DNA of 64,000 bases from Rhabditophanes sp. KR3021 (lineage: Eukaryota; Nematoda; Chromadorea; Rhabditida; Alloionematidae): contig CAUJLY010000003.1 of NCBI GenBank assembly GCA_963281155.1, forward strand, positions 3,100,001 through 3,164,000, given 5' to 3'. Under the pieces are notes generated by a model that was not told where the DNA came from, made no database searches, and worked only from the letters and a program-made list of their open reading frames with translations. Positions 11,815 through 23,547 of this stretch are shown here, piece after piece. The position numbers were made by a program, and so were the translations under genes. Position 1 is the stretch's first letter, and each line of letters starts with the position of its first letter.

Positions 11815-12395
11815 TTTCACATTTTAAAAGATTAGAATTTTCATATCATTTATTTTTAATACATTTATTCTTACATAATTAAAGTTTTTAAGAAGGACAT
11901 TAAAATATACAATTATAATAACTTCACAAATATAAAATAAGCAAATCGTACTGGCTATAGGGATGTCAAAAATGGCCTGGAGAAATAAGCTCTTCATTAT
12001 ACTTTTTTATGCTCTTTTCGATGCTTAAAAGTCTCGGTCATTTTTACAAACGTATAGGGGTGATTTTTTGGAACATACGCCCATTTTTTTATATATTTGC
12101 GGCCTGTTCCTCAAAAAATTGATAAAATCAAAATGTTCTCATGGAAATATACATAACTTTTTATTCTCTTTCGAATGACTATTATTTTGTTCTCATAGAT
12201 AGAAGATTTTGATAAAAATGGTTTTTCCGGCATCTTGCATTTTCTTTCGAATGCGTCTAAGAGCGAGCGATTTGCTCGACTGGAGTCAAAAAATGCAAAT
12301 TTTGAGTGTTTGACATTTATAATATGTTTAAATTGCTAAATAACTTTTTCAATACGCATTAATTATTTCAATTGACACATATTTTATTCGTTGCA
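11815..12395. other. Intergenic region with degenerate direct and inverted repeats
   Basis: No gene seen. Two related segments (about 12135-12177 and 12191-12249) each contain TTCTCAT... and end in CTTTCGAATG, an imperfect direct duplication. A small hairpin CGAGC-GATTT-GCTCG lies at about 12264-12278. This could be a fragment of a dispersed repeat. Confidence 0.3.
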
Positions 12396-12941
12396 TTATT
12401 GAAATCTTCTTTTTTTCTTGGTCTTAGTGGAACACGCTCCAGGAATCATTTTTTGAGAAGATTGAAGTTCTCTCATTTTGACCAAATCAACGTAGTCGGC
12501 AGATAAACGTGAGTTGCTTCTGAATTCAGAAGATTCACTAATTTCATCAGGCTTAGGGTTGACTTCGATATGTGGTGGTGCGTATGATTGTCTACTAAAG
12601 TAGGGATTCTTCAAAATTCTCCTTACCTTCATTTCATCAGGATAGCAGGTCAAAAAGGAAGCCATGGTAGATGATGCTTCAGTAGAATAAGTTGACCTAT
12701 CAACTGATTGTTCACCATCTCTAAATTTAGAGACGTCTCTTACACGATCATATTTAAATGCTCCAATACTAATCTCGCTGGACAAATTACCGCTATAAGA
12801 CTTCTCAACCTTGAGCAACCGTAGAGACAAGCCAATTTGATGCGAGTGCCCAGACTCAAGTAGGATCCTCTTAATGGTGGTTAGAAAATCAGGGAGTTGT
12901 TCGCTACATTCAGCAGCTGAGTTAGGTACCAAGCGTGGCAT
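12396..12941 (-). CDS. Hypothetical protein, 181 residues
   Basis: A single uninterrupted frame starts MPRLVPNSAAECSEQ and ends in KTKKKRRFQ. There is no signal peptide or membrane segment. The protein is polar and Ser-rich; the first 55 residues (LPDFLTTIKRILLES, then IGLSLRLLKVEKSY) look structured and the middle is probably disordered. The basic tail could act as a nuclear localisation signal. Codon use is like the recognised genes nearby, which argues against a chance frame. It follows the chemoreceptor cluster on the same strand but shares no feature with it. Family not recognised. Confidence 0.6.
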   Translation of the reverse strand: MPRLVPNSAAECSEQLPDFLTTIKRILLESGHSHQIGLSLRLLKVEKSYSGNLSSEISIGAFKYDRVRDVSKFRDGEQSVDRSTYSTEASSTMASFLTCYPDEMKVRRILKNPYFSRQSYAPPHIEVNPKPDEISESSEFRSNSRLSADYVDLVKMRELQSSQKMIPGACSTKTKKKRRFQ

Positions 12942-13057
12942 GATGGCAAGATATCAATTATGTGGAAAAAATATACTTAAATATCCTTTAAATTTGAATA
13001 CAAATAATGCTAATCATTACTTACTAATCAAATTAAATTTATCATTCTGGATTTTAT

Positions 13058-14061
13058 TTATTTCCACGTATTTTTTAATTGGTCAAAGTAGTAGTCTGAT
13101 TGTAATTGTGCTACATGAGTTGCTCCCGTGATAGCTACCGAAACTTTATTTGTAGCTCTCATTTGGTCTTTAATTGCAATCGTTTTCCACTCGTTTCTGG
13201 CGAGAACAATCTAAAAACAATTACTACTCATAAATAAATAGAATTATAAATTTACATATATTAGAACCAGCGGTGTTAAAAATGCTCGAGAACATTGAGT
13301 CAATTGTTGGGTAGTATATGCTATTTCATTAATTTCTCCTGTTTTATGAATAATCATAATTACTGCCGATGTTGAATTTATTATACAGCTAATTGCGAAA
13401 CATAAAACAAAAAGCACCATTTTCAAAGCTATCTCCCGATTTTGCTTTTGACTGGTACCTTTCGGTCAACGACATAATAGCATTATTTTTTAAGTTACTC
13501 TTTACTTTTTTATATATATAAAGTTGATGCTTCAGATGAATGGGATATAATAAACATCCCAAACCGAGCAATGAAAGTTCAACTGAGGCAAGTATTATGC
13601 CAACATTTACGAAAGCTCTTATTAGATAAACTATGAGGTAGCTGCTTGCAAAAAATATGATGAATGAAAACTTATAAGAGATGTATTCATATGAATTGTT
13701 CAACTTGGAAGCAATACTTCTTTCAGTCATTAGTATGAAGCAGCAGAGTCCTGAGTTCACGCATGAAGTGACGTTTACAGAGTAAATATAAATATATTGT
13801 TTGCTTGTTTTATCCTTGTCAATATAATTTAAATATGATATGAGGACAAGACATGAGATGCATAACAATATATTTGAAATAAGAATGTTCTAAAATTAAA
13901 ATTAAAACTGCTCCCACTATTTTTTAACTAACCATAAAAATGATCTTCACATGGCAATGAATTCTGTTAGAAGAAAAAATTATTTTAAGTGAAAATATGG
14001 TCAAAAGCAATGACGGTATTAACATACCATATTCAATCCAAATTAATGTTTCCACCATCAT
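13058..14061 (-). pseudogene. Sra-superfamily chemoreceptor A, frameshifted and lacking TM1
   Basis: Exons on the minus strand are 14061-14024, 13963-13933, 13889-13256 and 13210-13058, all with usable GT-AG sites. The product carries the family's loop HCHVKIIFM, TM2 (ILISNILLCISCL), the TM3-end signature TERSIASKL, TM4-TM7 and, in the last exon, the C-terminal motif YYFDQLKNTW shared in form with the three neighbours. Two defects argue for a pseudogene: the frame breaks in the third intracellular loop at about 13445 (LTERYQSK, then QNREIALK one base out of frame, in AAAAGCAAAA), and only a stub (MMVETLIWIEYG) stands where TM1 belongs. Total coding length is one nucleotide more than a multiple of three. 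If the indel is an assembly error, this is still a 5'-truncated gene. Confidence 0.7.
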
Positions 14062-14670
14062 CTAAACAAAACAAATTATAAAAATATTAATTAGTTATAT
14101 TGACGAAATAGTTAAAATAGGTAAAGTCGACTATTAGGAACACTCATGGTACCAAACTTTTTGCCCCTAAAAGAGGGATTTTAATAAAAGACAATTAACA
14201 CTTAAGCCAGCCAAAAAGTAATAAATCTCTATCCTTTATCGAGGGATGCCCTAAAAATGAGTGTACCTAATTGAGGGATCCGACTGTAGAAAAGCAAAGA
14301 AGATATTATGAATTTTTAATACAGAAAAATACTCCAAAGCTTCCAAGTTGTAGAAACTTTAATAGGAGTAATTAAATGTCTATATATTCTATACTAAAGT
14401 TAACTTAATACCTAGAATCATTGAAGTATTCTCAAGTTTATATTTAAATATTAACATAATTAAGATGCCATATTTAATAAAAAATAAAATACTCTTTAAA
14501 TCTAATCAGGCACGTAATGACTCGCCTCATTAATTTATGTTATATAATTCTGCTCTGCACATGATTTATTCGTATAATGTGCCCAAGTCTTTTTAACGGC
14601 ACAAATATTACATAACTTTTGTTAATTATAAATTTATTGTTATCAAATGGTACCCGCCATAAATATCAGC
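14062..14670. other. Intergenic spacer between chemoreceptors A and B
   Basis: AT-rich. I looked for the missing TM1 exon of receptor A here and found no hydrophobic open segment with splice sites. At about 14205-14285 there are two short repeats of an 'aaaa..gagggat' motif. No gene. Confidence 0.35.
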
Positions 14671-15730
14671 TTATAGTTGATGTTTGGTGTTCCACTGAGA
14701 GTGTAATTGCTTAAAATATTCTGAGCCAACTTTATCTATATTGTTTACACTTTCTTCTCCCAATTGTACATCATTTTCAATCTGATTTTTAAAGCAACAG
14801 CGGAAGAAGATGAAGCTCCTCAGTTGTTTCCTGGTTTTTATAATCTAAATATATGTTTGGTTTATTACATTTTACGACGACAAACATACATAGATTAATA
14901 CAGCTGGTGTGATTAAGCTTCGGAAGTATAATGTTATGGCCTGAATGGAGAACACAATTTCAAACTTAGTTCCTTCTATATCATCAAGCAAAATTACCAC
15001 ACATATGCCATTGATAAAACAGCATAATGTAAATAAAACAATTAATGGAATAATTCGAATTGAGAGTGATTCGTTTTGAAGCAATTGGAACTTCTGGGAA
15101 AGGCTGAAAAATTGCCTTTTTATGGAACTGTTCGTTGATCTGCTTCTTATTATGATATTGGTAGTAGATGTAGATTGGAAAGACTAAAGAAGACAGTATC
15201 AAGCAAGCTTGTTCAATATATAGAAGATACAAGGGTAATTCACTATTGAATCTTATAATAAATCCGCCAAAGTAAATTAGAAGAAAAATTCCAACATATA
15301 GCCACCAGAAATTTATATTTTCATACTTTTGACATAGTCTTGTTGCAAAAAATCTGATAATAGTATAGATAAATAAACATTCAAATATTTACCTATCAAC
15401 CATAAAAATGGCAACTCCTATAGCACTATTCAAACATGCCGAAACCAATACAGAATATGTTAAGTTGTAGGATTGTAATTTTATCGTTTCATCAACAACA
15501 TATAAACTCATACAAACTCCACATAATGATACACTACATAATGCTGCAGAGAATATTAAGTTCTAAATCAAAGAAGTTGATTAAAAGGAAAATTCATTAC
15601 TTACACATAATATGGTTCTTACATGAATATGTAAAATCTTATATCTAATAATTTGAACAAAGCTAATCGAGCATAGCGGGACTGATAGTAAGCTAATAAT
15701 GATACCGATGTAGAACAAAAATATTGGCAT
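14671..15730 (-). CDS. Sra-superfamily 7TM chemoreceptor B, one frameshift
   Basis: Exons 15730-15605, 15562-15393, 15353-14890 and 14844-14671 give about 310 residues with seven hydrophobic segments. The start MPIFLFYIGIII follows a TTTTCAG trans-splice-type acceptor. The signature at the end of TM3 is FMVDRFFATRLCQKYEN, the D/E-R...YE pattern of the Sra/Srab/Sre/Srb nematode chemoreceptors. The last exon, joined at phase 0 after LIY, ends with YFKQLHSQW like its neighbours. The frame is broken once: in GCAATTTTTCAGCC (about 15110) one T must be ignored to continue KKAIF into SLSQKFQLLQNES. Everything else is intact, so this is either a very recent pseudogene or a homopolymer error. Receptors of this kind sit in chemosensory neuron cilia and couple to G proteins. 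Confidence 0.8.
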
Positions 15731-16650
15731 TTTAGTACTGAAAAGAAGTTTATTCCCTGTATAAGCTTTGACAAAATTACATGCACTTCTTCAAAAATAA
15801 AAATTGTCTGGAACAAATATTATAATCATAAAAATGTTATTACACATTTGAGGAACATCACCCACTATACATGAGTATAATATATAGTAGTGAAAATAGT
15901 CTTCATCACAAAAATATCCTCATCAAATAGTATAATGTGGGTGCTAGTTATTTTTGTCCACGAACCGACTGATGTATTGAAGAAAAGGGCATTTATTTAT
16001 AAAATTGAATAATTTCCAGAGAATTAAACAATGTCACAGTAAATATTGTCACAACTTAATAATCCCATGAATTAAATGTTAACCATTCATACTGTACGTC
16101 ATTTTATTAAGACATATGACATCCATCGTCCAGTGTTTGTTTTTTTAAAATATGCTAACTCTAGAGTAAATGAAATTTTGGGAGAAAAATTGTTGACTCG
16201 TATATTAAATGTAAACATATGTATAATTATTTCTGAATGTATTACTTGAGTATAATATAAAAAATATGTTATAAAATGAAAACAATATTAAAATACTTTT
16301 TATTTATAATCAATCTTTGAACAATTGCTCTTTTGGGTTATTTGGTTAAAAAAAACTTTTGTTTTATTAAGTTACAGGATGCCTGAATACCATTCTTAGA
16401 ACTTTTGTTCTTTCATTTACATAACTATTGTTACCACTCGGGCATAAGCTACTAAGGACTTATTGTATAAGGAGGTTTAAAAGGGGATATCTGCTGATTC
16501 AGTGATAAATAATAAAATACGTACAGTTTGCGTGCCTTGAAAGACGTCACTGTTCTTTCGTAAGGTATGTTTAAGGAGTGGTGAGTTAATGCAACTTTGT
16601 TAATAATAATATAGGAATACGCGAAAATATGCATATAAATTCTTATTTAG
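15731..16650. other. Intergenic spacer between chemoreceptors B and C
   Basis: AT-rich, no supported gene. A 60-codon open frame at 16452-16634 (minus) has no recognisable features. Confidence 0.35.
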
Positions 16651-17660
16651 CTAACTCCATTGCTGCTGGAGACGAATGAAGTATATTCCAGTTTCTCTTA
16701 AATTTGTCTTCCTTATATTTATTGTTGTCTCTACAGTTGTAGACCCAATTTTAAATTTCTTTAATTTTAGAAATACCACATTCAATATTGTCTCTTTCGA
16801 ATATATTACCTAAAAAGGAAATATCTTAAATTAATATGAAAAATGCATATCTCACATACCGAATATAACAAAATTGGAGTTAAGAAACACCTAGTTGATA
16901 AGGCAAAATATAAAAGAGTATGAGACCAATATTGAGTAATTACATTACCTTCTCCAGTAATCTGTATATAAATTCCAATTTCGTTTAAATAGCAACATAT
17001 TAGAAATGAAATTGTGAATGGAATTAACTTGATTGCTGTTTTATTATTGCTTTTGTTATGGTATGATTCATTCAAATTAAATATTGACCTTTTCTGAAAG
17101 TTATACACAATTGCTTTGTGTTTTTTGAATTGATAAATCAAGTAAAAAATAAAGGTTGTTACTGAAATGTCCAAGCATGCATTCTCAGCATATAACAACT
17201 CTAATCCTTGGATATCCCGGAATATATCTGCAATTATAGCTGCATATACGAGTAACGTAAGGACAAATAAATAAGGTATGCAATTTATGGAATCATACTT
17301 TGCACCAATGTAAGCTCCAATAACTCTTTCTATAATTAAACATGCACAAAAGAATGCGGATAATACGGAACTTATTATTTGTAATAAGAATCCTACAAAG
17401 TATTCAGTTGTGGTTAAGTCTGTTTCAAATGATTTTATGTAGATTCCAAGAAAGAAATATGCAAAACATCCTATTATTTGAGCAAAAATTAGTTGCTAAA
17501 AGGAAGGTATTAAACAGTTAATATAATAATGGCTTACTTTAAGAATAAATTTTAAATGCGTATGAAATTGCTTATGTTTCCCAGATTCATAGTAGACTAC
17601 AATACATAACGGAAATGATACTGCTAAAATAGGTAGCTGAAAAAAAGCAATTGGTAGCAT
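16651..17660 (-). CDS. Sra-superfamily 7TM chemoreceptor C
   Basis: Three exons (17660-17538, 17495-16860, 16809-16651) give an intact 305-residue frame. The ATG at 17660 (MLPIAFFQLPIL) is chosen because a CCAATTTCAG acceptor lies just upstream and because receptor D begins with the closely similar MLTVAFFQIPTL. Landmarks: HTHLKFILK after TM1, the signature LIIERVIGAYIGAKYDS at the end of TM3, the third intracellular loop KRSIFNLNESYHN, TM7 RCFLTPILLYS, and the last exon ending in YFIRLQQQWS. The first intron falls after LKFILK at phase 0. Likely a G protein-coupled chemoreceptor in sensory neurons. Confidence 0.85.
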
Positions 17661-18382
17661 TTTTTGTAAATGATTTCTGAAATTGGTCAAATTAGGATAT
17701 ATATAACTTACACTAAGTAGGTACTAATTCAGTTTAATATTTAAGAGAATTTTAATAATTAATCTAATGTTTTTTCAGCAAATATCACAAAAATTAACTT
17801 TTATTAAATTTAAATCTTATATTGGCATTTGAAATTAAGTGAATCTTGACAGTGCAAATTTTGTTCTTTTGAATTTTAGAAGTAACTCATAAAAATGGTA
17901 AATAAAAACAATATTAAAATGATGTGATTCTCACTTATTAAAAGAACAAAACAAAGGTTTTTTGGAAGAAGTCTGTAAGAATTCAGACGTATAATTGTAA
18001 TAATTATATTTTGAAATTACAAATAATTGTGATTTATATACAGAAATAAGTACAATGATAAAAAATTAGTTAGTTCCGCTAATAATATTATTAATTTATT
18101 AACGTACATATTTTTGAATTTCCTTTTAAGAGCCTATTAGACTAAGTTGAACATTTAAGAATATGGTTAATTAAGTAAGTAAAATATATTAAACAAATTT
18201 GCTTTATAAATGTTACAACACCAACAAAATTATAGCCATTTGTAATTAGTTTTAATATAAATTAAACATGCGATGGGCCTCAACAATTGCATTTTTTATA
18301 CAATGTTCTTATTTATTAAGTATGATTAATATGCACATATAAATATTAGTTAGTCAAAATTGTTTATATAAGTAAATTATAA
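17661..18382. other. Intergenic spacer between chemoreceptors C and D
   Basis: Very AT-rich, with long poly-A/T stretches and no open frame of note. Confidence 0.35.
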
Positions 18383-19330
18383 TTAATTAAACTGTTTTTC
18401 TAAATTTATGAAATATATGTTTGTGACATTTTCTTTCGAGTCAATTTTATTTTTTCTCCATACCACTTTGTCAAAAACATTTCCAAAAAAATTTGTAGGA
18501 TTCAATCTGGACTTCCGAGCACCGGTAATCTAAAAATTAGAATGACGTAATTGACTATATATTAATTTACTTACGTATAGAATACCTAGGGGTGTAAGCA
18601 AGCATCTTAGAGTCACGGCAATATACAATATGGTGTGACACCAGTACAATAAATCCTCTTCCTGTTTACCAACAACCATCAATACTACGGCAAATTCATT
18701 GAGATAAGATGCAAGCATAAATAGGACAATGAACGGTATGAATCGTTTAGCTATTTTATTATTTATTGATGTGTTATGAACTTTGTTCAAGTCGAAAATA
18801 GACTTCTTATAGAAATTGTTTCTTACTGATCTGTATCTTTTGTATTGGTAACATAAATAATAGATGAATCCAATAAGTGCTACATCAAGACATAAATGTT
18901 CGATATACAGTAATTGCAAACCTAGCATGTCTCTGTAGACATCTAAAGGCACAACTATGTAAATGACAAAAGATACATGCAGCCATTTTGATTTATTCCA
19001 TGTCTTATAATGCAGTCCAAGTTTAATTGACAAAGTTTGTTCAATGGCTAATAAGGAAATAAAAAATGCGGATAAAACACATGATAATGTCTGAACAATG
19101 AAGGCCATGTGGTAAGGAAATGAAAGCATATCATTTTCAATATTAGTAATGTACCAACCTAGAAACATATAAGCAACTGACCCAATAACCTGGGCTATCA
19201 ATATTTGAGTGAGTATAAATTTGACATGTCTGTGAAACCAAATAAACTTATAAACATGCCAAATAGTATAAAATGATAAAACAATAGATGTTATTAAAGT
19301 TGGTATTTGAAAAAAAGCTACCGTCAACAT
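18383..19330 (-). CDS. Sra-superfamily 7TM chemoreceptor D
   Basis: Two exons (19330-18575 and 18529-18383) give 300 residues, the cleanest member of the cluster. It begins MLTVAFFQIPTLITS; after TM1 comes FHRHVKFILTQILIAQ. The TM3-end signature is AIEQTLSIKLGLHYKT, where the usual Arg of the E-R pair is Gln. The third intracellular loop reads KKSIFDLNKVHN and TM7 ends LTPLGILY. The last exon is joined at phase 0 after LY and ends in YFINLEKQFN, the divergent form of the YFxxLxxxW tail. The intron that receptor C has after FILK is absent here. Function inferred from family: chemosensory G protein-coupled receptor. Confidence 0.88.
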
Positions 19331-20994
19331 GTTGAAAAATATAAATAATTATTGGAACGGATATTTTGATAATCTAAATGGCGAATTATATTATATTAAA
19401 ATAATTATCAAAATATAATTTCAATTAATATGTAAATTGATAGCAAAATATAATAATAACCTAAGGTAGATTATGAGTTTGTTTTTAAATCTTACCTGAA
19501 CATATTAAATATGTTAAGGCATGGCACTAAATTCATACACTATTCAAGAGTTATTTAATGTAAGTATCTATAAAAAATAAAAATACTCATTTCAAGAACA
19601 CTATTTAATTAAGAATATTTTGGTAGTTGCTGAATAAGTTAGTAAAAATGGTTAAGATTATTTGAATGAGTTCTTTTCGTTACTAATAAAATCACGCATA
19701 AATAGGATTTTTTGACAAGAATGTGAATCATTTTCCTCACTTAACCATTTTATTGTATAACCGGCCTTTGTTATTTAAATTAGTGTAGATGATATAATGT
19801 GTGTTTTTTGTAAATATTACATTAGTTTCGTTCTCACAAAGCTGAAATTGTAAAATGAACAGCTACGGGAAGTTCAAAATCACCATGCTAAACAGATGTA
19901 ATTTTTTTAATAATATGATATTACGCATTTCCTGATTACAGTGATCTAACAAAAAATATTGAACTCAATAAGTACTTTGACGTTCATTAATGGATTTATT
20001 AGCACTAATAAAAATTGTGTACTAATTAAAACTTTAATTACTTTTCTAAATTCATAAATAATAACAAAAATCTATAATTTGTTGAAAACAGCTGTTGATT
20101 CAGTCATTTGAGTTTATTGCAATTTATTTGTTGTTTTGTTGATATCCAGATCGTGTAAAAAATATTTTCATAAACGCCAATAAAAAGTAAGGTACATTGT
20201 AAATATTATTAAAAACTGCTCATTTAATCATTTGTAAAAGTTATGGCAACCAAAATATTTTCAATGAAACATGATTTTCACACATTGCATATTAAATATT
20301 CTATTTTGGAATTATTAGCACTACGTTTAAGGTCTTTACTCTTTACTGGTACCTCATGCCTGCCAAAGGAAGTCAAAACTTATAAATGTGTCGAGCAGGT
20401 CACCTATGGAACCAATTGTAGTTTATACCCAGTACTCACATTTATGAAATCAAGACCGCTTGCAGTTCTCTGCGAGTGTAATTAAGCTAGCTGACTAGCA
20501 ATATATTTATAGAAGCTTCATATCATTAAAGTCTTAGTTAGACTAGCTGAACCTTTTACAATCAGTCTATTATGTATTGATATGCTCAGGGCCCATATAC
20601 GCTTAAAATGTTTTTTAAATTGATCCAAATGTCTGTGAGTCATTTTAATAAATAATTTTTGATATTTACTTCTTATTTGTTACAAATTTTTTCAATATTT
20701 TGTCTCGAAGGAAATTAGTAGGAAGTAAAAAATCACGTCTTGATCGAAGACAATTACTTTTCGAACTTATTAGCTTCTGTCAAGTATATCTTTAATATAT
20801 TTACTTCCACACCTGAACTGATAGGTCAGATTTTGGAGATTTTTTATCTGTGACTACGGCTTTAGACACAAAATCAAATAAAAAATAGAACGTATTCATT
20901 AGAAATACCTTATTTATATTTCAAATATTCATTTATTTTAATCCAAATAATAATGATTAATCTTACAGCTTGATTATCACGGAATTGCATGAAC
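19331..20994. other. Intergenic region with one doubtful open frame
   Basis: AT-rich spacer. An 80-codon frame at 20243-20485 (plus) begins MATKIFSMKHDFHTL and has four cysteines near its end but no signal peptide or recognisable family; I do not treat it as a gene. The end of the minus-strand gene at 20995 may have a further exon here, since its frame stops right at a GTAAGT. Confidence 0.35.
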
Positions 20995-21659
20995 TTACGA
21001 TTTCAGTGATTCTGTAGTGCAAATTGGTGAGATTCGTTCGTGATTTAATGTAACGGTATCTTGGAGCAATTCCTTTATTACCTTTGAAAATAAATTTGCC
21101 TCTTTTTCTACTAATTGATGTAGATCTTTCAGATTGAGTAAGAAATTTAAATGATATTGAAGATGTTCTTCTTTTAGGAGTACAATTTTTGATACAGAAA
21201 TGGCAGGTGACCTTAATGCTAATGAACTGACACTGCATTTCGGTTTGCTATTCTCACTAATTGATCGGTATTTAAAGTTTTCGTTGAATAAGATTTTTCG
21301 GTATCTTCCATTGTCTCCAATTGATTTTCTATATAGTCTATGTTCCTCATCTTTAAACATTCATATAGGATGTTTTTTACATCAACTGAAATCCTACGAT
21401 GAAATGTGATACTTGTGGCAAAAGCGTTTTCAATGTAGCACAAAATATTGCTTCTGTTGTTAATAGCAGATTTCGGCAACAAAGGCATGATTATCAAGAA
21501 AGGCGTATTAGGAGAAACGGAAGGACCAGCATTTTTTTCTTCACACAAATCATCTAACGAAATTTCCTTATAACGATCCATTGGAGACAACACATCTTCA
21601 TTGGTATGGCTTGTAGCGACCAGACTAGCAAATGCTCCTTCCAATTTGTCCATGCTCAT
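20995..21659 (-). CDS. Hypothetical protein, two overlapping frames
   Basis: The frame starting at 21659 (MSMDKLEGAFASLVA) reads 146 codons to a stop at 21219. A second frame, open from 21360 to 20995, has equally gene-like codon use and encodes a helical, probably coiled-coil stretch (KEEHLQYHLNFLLNLKDL) that stops exactly at a GTAAGT donor-like site. The two are probably one gene whose frame changes around 21220-21250, through an intron I could not place or through an indel. The whole span is two nucleotides more than a multiple of three. No signal peptide and no family recognised. It diverges from the BRCT gene, with 333 nt between start codons. Confidence 0.4.
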
Positions 21660-21992
21660 TTGTTAAAAATTTTGTTTTTCCTCCAAGCATAAAATTCATC
21701 TTATTTTCATCAACCAAAACAGCTTCGTTCATAGTGTCAAACCCTTCATTGCTAACGGACTATTAGAGAGACTAACAGTGGGTCGATGGATTCAAATATC
21801 TCGTAATTGCTGATATTCCACATGGCGTAAAAAAGTATTAGTACGTTCACGATGTATTATTTGCATTCAAGTTTCTTTTGATCAAACTCACAATGTACCT
21901 AGTGTGTAAACGATTTTCCAAACTGTTTACAAGCGGCAACATTTTAATTCTTTTAATGAGTTTATTAGTGTTAATATCTATTATAATAAAAG
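21660..21992. other. Divergent promoter region
   Basis: The 333-nt gap between the oppositely oriented starts at 21659 and 21993. A CACAATGT stretch and AT-rich tracts are seen, but no clear TATA box. Confidence 0.35.
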
Positions 21993-23547
21993 ATGCATGA
22001 CGTCAAACGGTGCAAATTCTGTTCACACTATCTAAAGAATGTTGTTATAGCCTTTACCGGTGTATTCCCTAAAGAAAAGGTATGTTACTAAACGATATCA
22101 ATTGACTTATTCCATGTTATAGGAAGTGTTAAAGGAACTGATCGAAAGCTTTGGTGGACGGTTTACAAATGATATGAATGGAGAGGTAACGTATTTATTT
22201 GCACGAGAATGTAGTCCCAAATCTGAAAAATATGCCCGCTTTTGCCAATTACACCAAGATAAGATTATACTGCCTGAGTATATTTACTCTCTACGAGACA
22301 ACTCGGAAAATCATGACAGACCGCCTATTGAGGAGTCCATATCGCAATGGATTTGTCCTTTATTCAATAACATGATTTTTTGTGCATCGGGAATTAGCAA
22401 TGAAAATAATAAAAGAATGTTGGAATATGAAATTACAAAGCGTGGTGGAAAATATACGGGAACATTCAAAAGAAGTGAGATTACTCATCTGATTTGTCGC
22501 AAAGCCGAAGGTGAAAAGTACCGCAAAGCAAAAACTTGGGGAAAAGTCGAGGTTGTTAGTATTGAATGGTTCAACAATTCTGTAAACAAAAATAGAAATG
22601 AGTATTACGACAATTTCCCTATTGCTAAAGATGGTGAAGAAAGTTCCCTTCTTTCGAAAAATCCATCTTACAAAGTCATTCTTTCTTCTCCGATACATTT
22701 CTCGGCAAAGGAGAATGCCGCTACTAGGAAAGGGTCAACACACATTGTCTTCAGTCAGATGACAGAGCCAATGCGAAAGAATATGGGCGCTGTATTGAAT
22801 GGTTCATCTAACAAAATGGTTGTTACTGAGCCAGAAGCTTTCGAATTTTGGACTAATTTGATTGAAAAAAGGAATGACAAAAGGAAAGTAGCACCGAGTA
22901 TTTGTAATAATTTACCACATTTAAGCCAAATGTCTTTGGATCCTGATGTGGAAGAAGTCAGTGAAAAAGTAAAAGCAGAGGAGGAAACAGAACAAACACT
23001 ACTAAATTTCCCCACTTCAATTTTCGAAGAATCCGATTCATCTGAATTAGAATGCTTTGAATCAGATAATGTAAAGAAATCAATCGCAAATGTGAAGAAA
23101 TCAGTTGCAAGTGTAAAGAAATTGGCCGCTAATGTAAAGAATACTGTCCACAATGGAATTAAGACGGTCCTAAGTGAAGTTAATTCAGCAATAGAAATGA
23201 AAATTGGGGATGGTATGTCTGGGCAAAGCTGGTATAAATTTGGTGGTGATTTTGTTGCTCCTAAGCAAGCTCAATGTACTGAAAGTATTGCTGGATTTAA
23301 AGAGCCAAAACTTCAATCCACGAAACGCAAAAGCTCCTCATTCATATCTCCAATCAAAAAGCGAGAGAGACTCAATTTTGTTGAGGATGATTTGACTAGA
23401 GATCGCTTACAATTAATAAATGACAGTGCCAAGAAGGCTCAAAAAGTCCCCAAAAATGTAATTAACGGAATTTTGAGTGTAAAGACAAAGGACGATGAAT
23501 TTAATCCCTTTCAAACACAACCATGCCTTAATCCTTTTAATGACTAA
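21993..23547 (+). CDS. Tandem-BRCT protein, TopBP1/Dpb11-like, short
   Basis: Exons 21993-22079 and 22123-23547 encode 503 residues. The first BRCT (about 6-95) includes VVIAFTGVFPKEKEVL and FGGRFTNDMNGEVTYLF. The second (about 104-190) includes FCASGISNENNKRMLEY, RGGKYTG, THLICRKAEGEKYRKAKTW and the conserved Trp in VSIEWFNNS. The EKYxxAKxW pattern matches the phosphopeptide-binding BRCT of the TopBP1/Dpb11/Rad4 group. The rest is polar, with a repeated Lys/Val block (VKKSIAN, VKKSVAS, VKKLAAN) at about 320-345 and a basic KKRER patch. Full TopBP1 homologues carry more BRCT repeats; only two are seen, so this is a short relative or a separate paralogue. Expected role: nuclear scaffold in DNA replication or checkpoint signalling. 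Confidence 0.75.

Noticed and set aside
20243..20485. 80-codon frame MATKIFSMKHDFH...
   Set aside because: Cysteines near the end looked interesting, but there is no signal peptide, no promoter element and no family pattern.
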